From: Lactobacillus corticis | GTDB lineage: Bacteria > Bacillota > Bacilli > Lactobacillales > Lactobacillaceae | Direction: 5' to 3' | Assembly (NCBI RefSeq): GCF_018327645.1 | Contig: NZ_BMAY01000004.1 | Location: 62,001 to 126,000 of the forward strand | DNA: 64,000 nucleotides | In this document: piece by piece, positions 62,875-64,000 of the stretch | Layout: each line of letters opens with the position of its first letter | Position numbering within the stretch: position 1 is the first letter of the stretch | Notes under the pieces: model-generated | What the model was told of the DNA's origin: nothing | The model's input: the letters and a program-made list of their open reading frames with translations, nothing else | The model's database searches: none | Made by a program: the position numbers and the translations under genes

Positions 62875-64000
62875 TTAATCAAACACGCCTTGGCGATCAG
62901 GGATGTCGACAATTTCTACATCTGCTCCTAGCTGATGCAGCTTTTGAACTACCCGATCATAGCCACGTAAAATGTTGCCGGCATTATTAATCTTGGTTTC
63001 TCCCGGCGCCATTAGGCCAGCTACCATTAAACAAGCACCGGCTCTAATTTCATCAGCCGTCACTTCTGCTCCATGCAGAACTGACCCTGGGTGAACCAAA
63101 ATAATATTGTCTTCAACCTTGATCTTGGCACCCATTTTTTGTAATTCAGGAATATGGCGGGTTCGCCGTGGGTAAATAGAATCTAAAATTACCCCTTCCC
63201 CACTCTTAGCGGTTAGCAAGAGCGGCGTGATTGGTTGCTGCAAATCAGTGGCAAAGCCAGGGTACGGATCAGTTCTAACTTGAACCATGTTCAAGTCGCC
63301 TGCTGGGTAAACAAAGAGTGAATCTTCATCCGTATCAATCACGACACCCATTTCCTCAACTTTGGCTAAATATGAATCCAAGTGTTCGGCAATAATATTA
63401 TGGATGCGAATACCATTACCAATGCACGCTGCCATTGAAACGTAAGTGCCTGCTTCAATTCGATCCGGAATAATGGTATGCGGTACTGATGCCCGCAACT
63501 CCGGTACTCCTTCAATCCGAATTTGATCAGTCCCGGCACCCCGAATGGTTGCTCCCATGTTATTTAGGAAGGTTGCGAGATCAATAATTTCTGGTTCCTT
63601 AGCCACATTATTGATCACAGTCGAACCCTTAGCAGTCACACTCGCCATAATAATGTTCATCGTCGCACCAACTGATGGCATCTTTAGCTGAATCTCAGCA
63701 CCATGGAGGCCTTCTTCGGGAGCAGTGATGATGATCTGGTCATTTTCATTTTTGACAGTCGCGCCTAGAGCTTCAAAACCCTTAATATGCTGGTCGATGG
63801 GACGAGGGCCAATATCGTCACCACCAGGAAAGCCCACAGTAGCTTGTCCAAAGCGGCCTAAAAGTGCGCCCATGAAATAATAGGACGCACGAAGACTCTT
63901 CACCTTGCCAGCTGGCAGGGGACTCAGCTTAATATTTACAGGGTTGATCATGAGCGTCGTATTCGTAAAGTTGCACTGCACGTCCATCTCTCGCAGCAAA
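62875..64000 (-). CDS. murA: UDP-GlcNAc 1-carboxyvinyltransferase, N-terminus cut by window edge
   Basis: First committed step of peptidoglycan synthesis (enolpyruvyl transfer from PEP). 374 residues visible; about 50 N-terminal residues lie outside. EPSP-synthase fold with KMPSVGATMNIIMASVTAKG, EAGTYVSMAACIGNG, DPYPGFATDLQQPITPLLLT and RRTRHIPELQKMGA. The loop that carries the PEP-reactive Cys in E. coli MurA (PGGCxIGxRP, Cys115) reads FPGGDDIGPRPIDQH: Asp replaces Cys (codon GAC, 63817-63819). Cys-to-Asp variants are active but insensitive to fosfomycin. It may be one of two MurA paralogues. Confidence 0.95.
   Translation of the reverse strand, partial: LLREMDVQCNFTNTTLMINPVNIKLSPLPAGKVKSLRASYYFMGALLGRFGQATVGFPGGDDIGPRPIDQHIKGFEALGATVKNENDQIIITAPEEGLHGAEIQLKMPSVGATMNIIMASVTAKGSTVINNVAKEPEIIDLATFLNNMGATIRGAGTDQIRIEGVPELRASVPHTIIPDRIEAGTYVSMAACIGNGIRIHNIIAEHLDSYLAKVEEMGVVIDTDEDSLFVYPAGDLNMVQVRTDPYPGFATDLQQPITPLLLTAKSGEGVILDSIYPRRTRHIPELQKMGAKIKVEDNIILVHPGSVLHGAEVTADEIRAGACLMVAGLMAPGETKINNAGNILRGYDRVVQKLHQLGADVEIVDIPDRQGVFD

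Overview
The window reads as a chromosome segment of a Lactobacillus sensu stricto (L. delbrueckii/acidophilus group). Three things support this: the low-to-moderate GC Firmicutes gene style, the cluster pth-mfd-rqcP-divIC-yabR-tilS-ftsH-hslO-dusB-lysS beside clpC-rpoB, and accessory genes typical of these lactobacilli (GH70 GtfB-type glucanotransferase, GH13_31-like alpha-1,6-glucosidase, FumC/fumarate reductase, ppk-ppx). The species cannot be fixed from sequence alone. Most genes lie on the minus strand.

Layout. 1-7.3 kb: 5' part of rpoB, clpC, a secreted GH70 enzyme and tRNA-Pro/tRNA-Gly. 7.3-10 kb: free methionine-R-sulfoxide reductase, a second identical tRNA-Gly and an FAD oxidoreductase with an N-terminal carbohydrate-binding-like domain. 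10-12.9 kb: a decayed accessory patch. It holds the 3' half of a fumarate-reductase/FMN flavoprotein cut by an ISL3-family remnant, a 33-aa membrane peptide, a 65-aa double-glycine-leader peptide with a His-rich head and glycine-zipper tail, and a chimeric pseudogene joining the C39 peptidase end of a bacteriocin ABC exporter to the C-terminus of its accessory protein. 12.9-25.2 kb: the conserved lysS-to-pth cluster. 25.4-33.6 kb: c-di-AMP-binding CbpA, alr-acpS, cshA, murF, L31, the alpha-1,6-glucosidase and a HAD phosphatase.

33.6-40 kb: lactate permease with a cre site, then a sugar module (Gfo/Idh dehydrogenase, divergent RpiA-like protein, RpiR-type regulator). A TnpB-only IS200/IS605-type element follows, flanked by a 74-bp direct duplication of the regulator's 3' end and terminator. 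40-45 kb: a four-gene ABC transporter (one ATPase, three permeases) next to a decayed small secreted-protein gene, the block bounded by a 21-bp direct repeat, then a secreted beta-helix protein. 45-51 kb: maa, ppk, ppx, CPBP protease, azlCD. 51-58 kb: a dicarboxylate module (fumC-frdA-DASS transporter, SorC-type regulator, second DASS paralogue). 58-64 kb: His-rich hypothetical, guaA, guanine riboswitch-xpt-pbuX, and murA open at the right edge.

How genes work together. GtfB (extracellular alpha-glucan remodelling) and the alpha-1,6-glucosidase suggest use of starch-derived isomalto-oligosaccharides. The fumC-frdA-DASS set looks like a C4-dicarboxylate electron sink (malate to fumarate to succinate with exchange at the membrane), with a candidate SorC operator and a cre-like site in the divergent promoter. 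The riboswitch senses guanine ahead of the purine salvage genes xpt-pbuX, but pbuX carries a frameshift in an A7 run.

Points most worth a second look: the GG-leader glycine-zipper peptide locus with its disabled exporter, the 74-bp duplication around the TnpB element, the catalytic Cys-to-Asp change in MurA, the pbuX homopolymer frameshift, and the 45-bp in-frame tandem duplication in one of two DASS paralogues.
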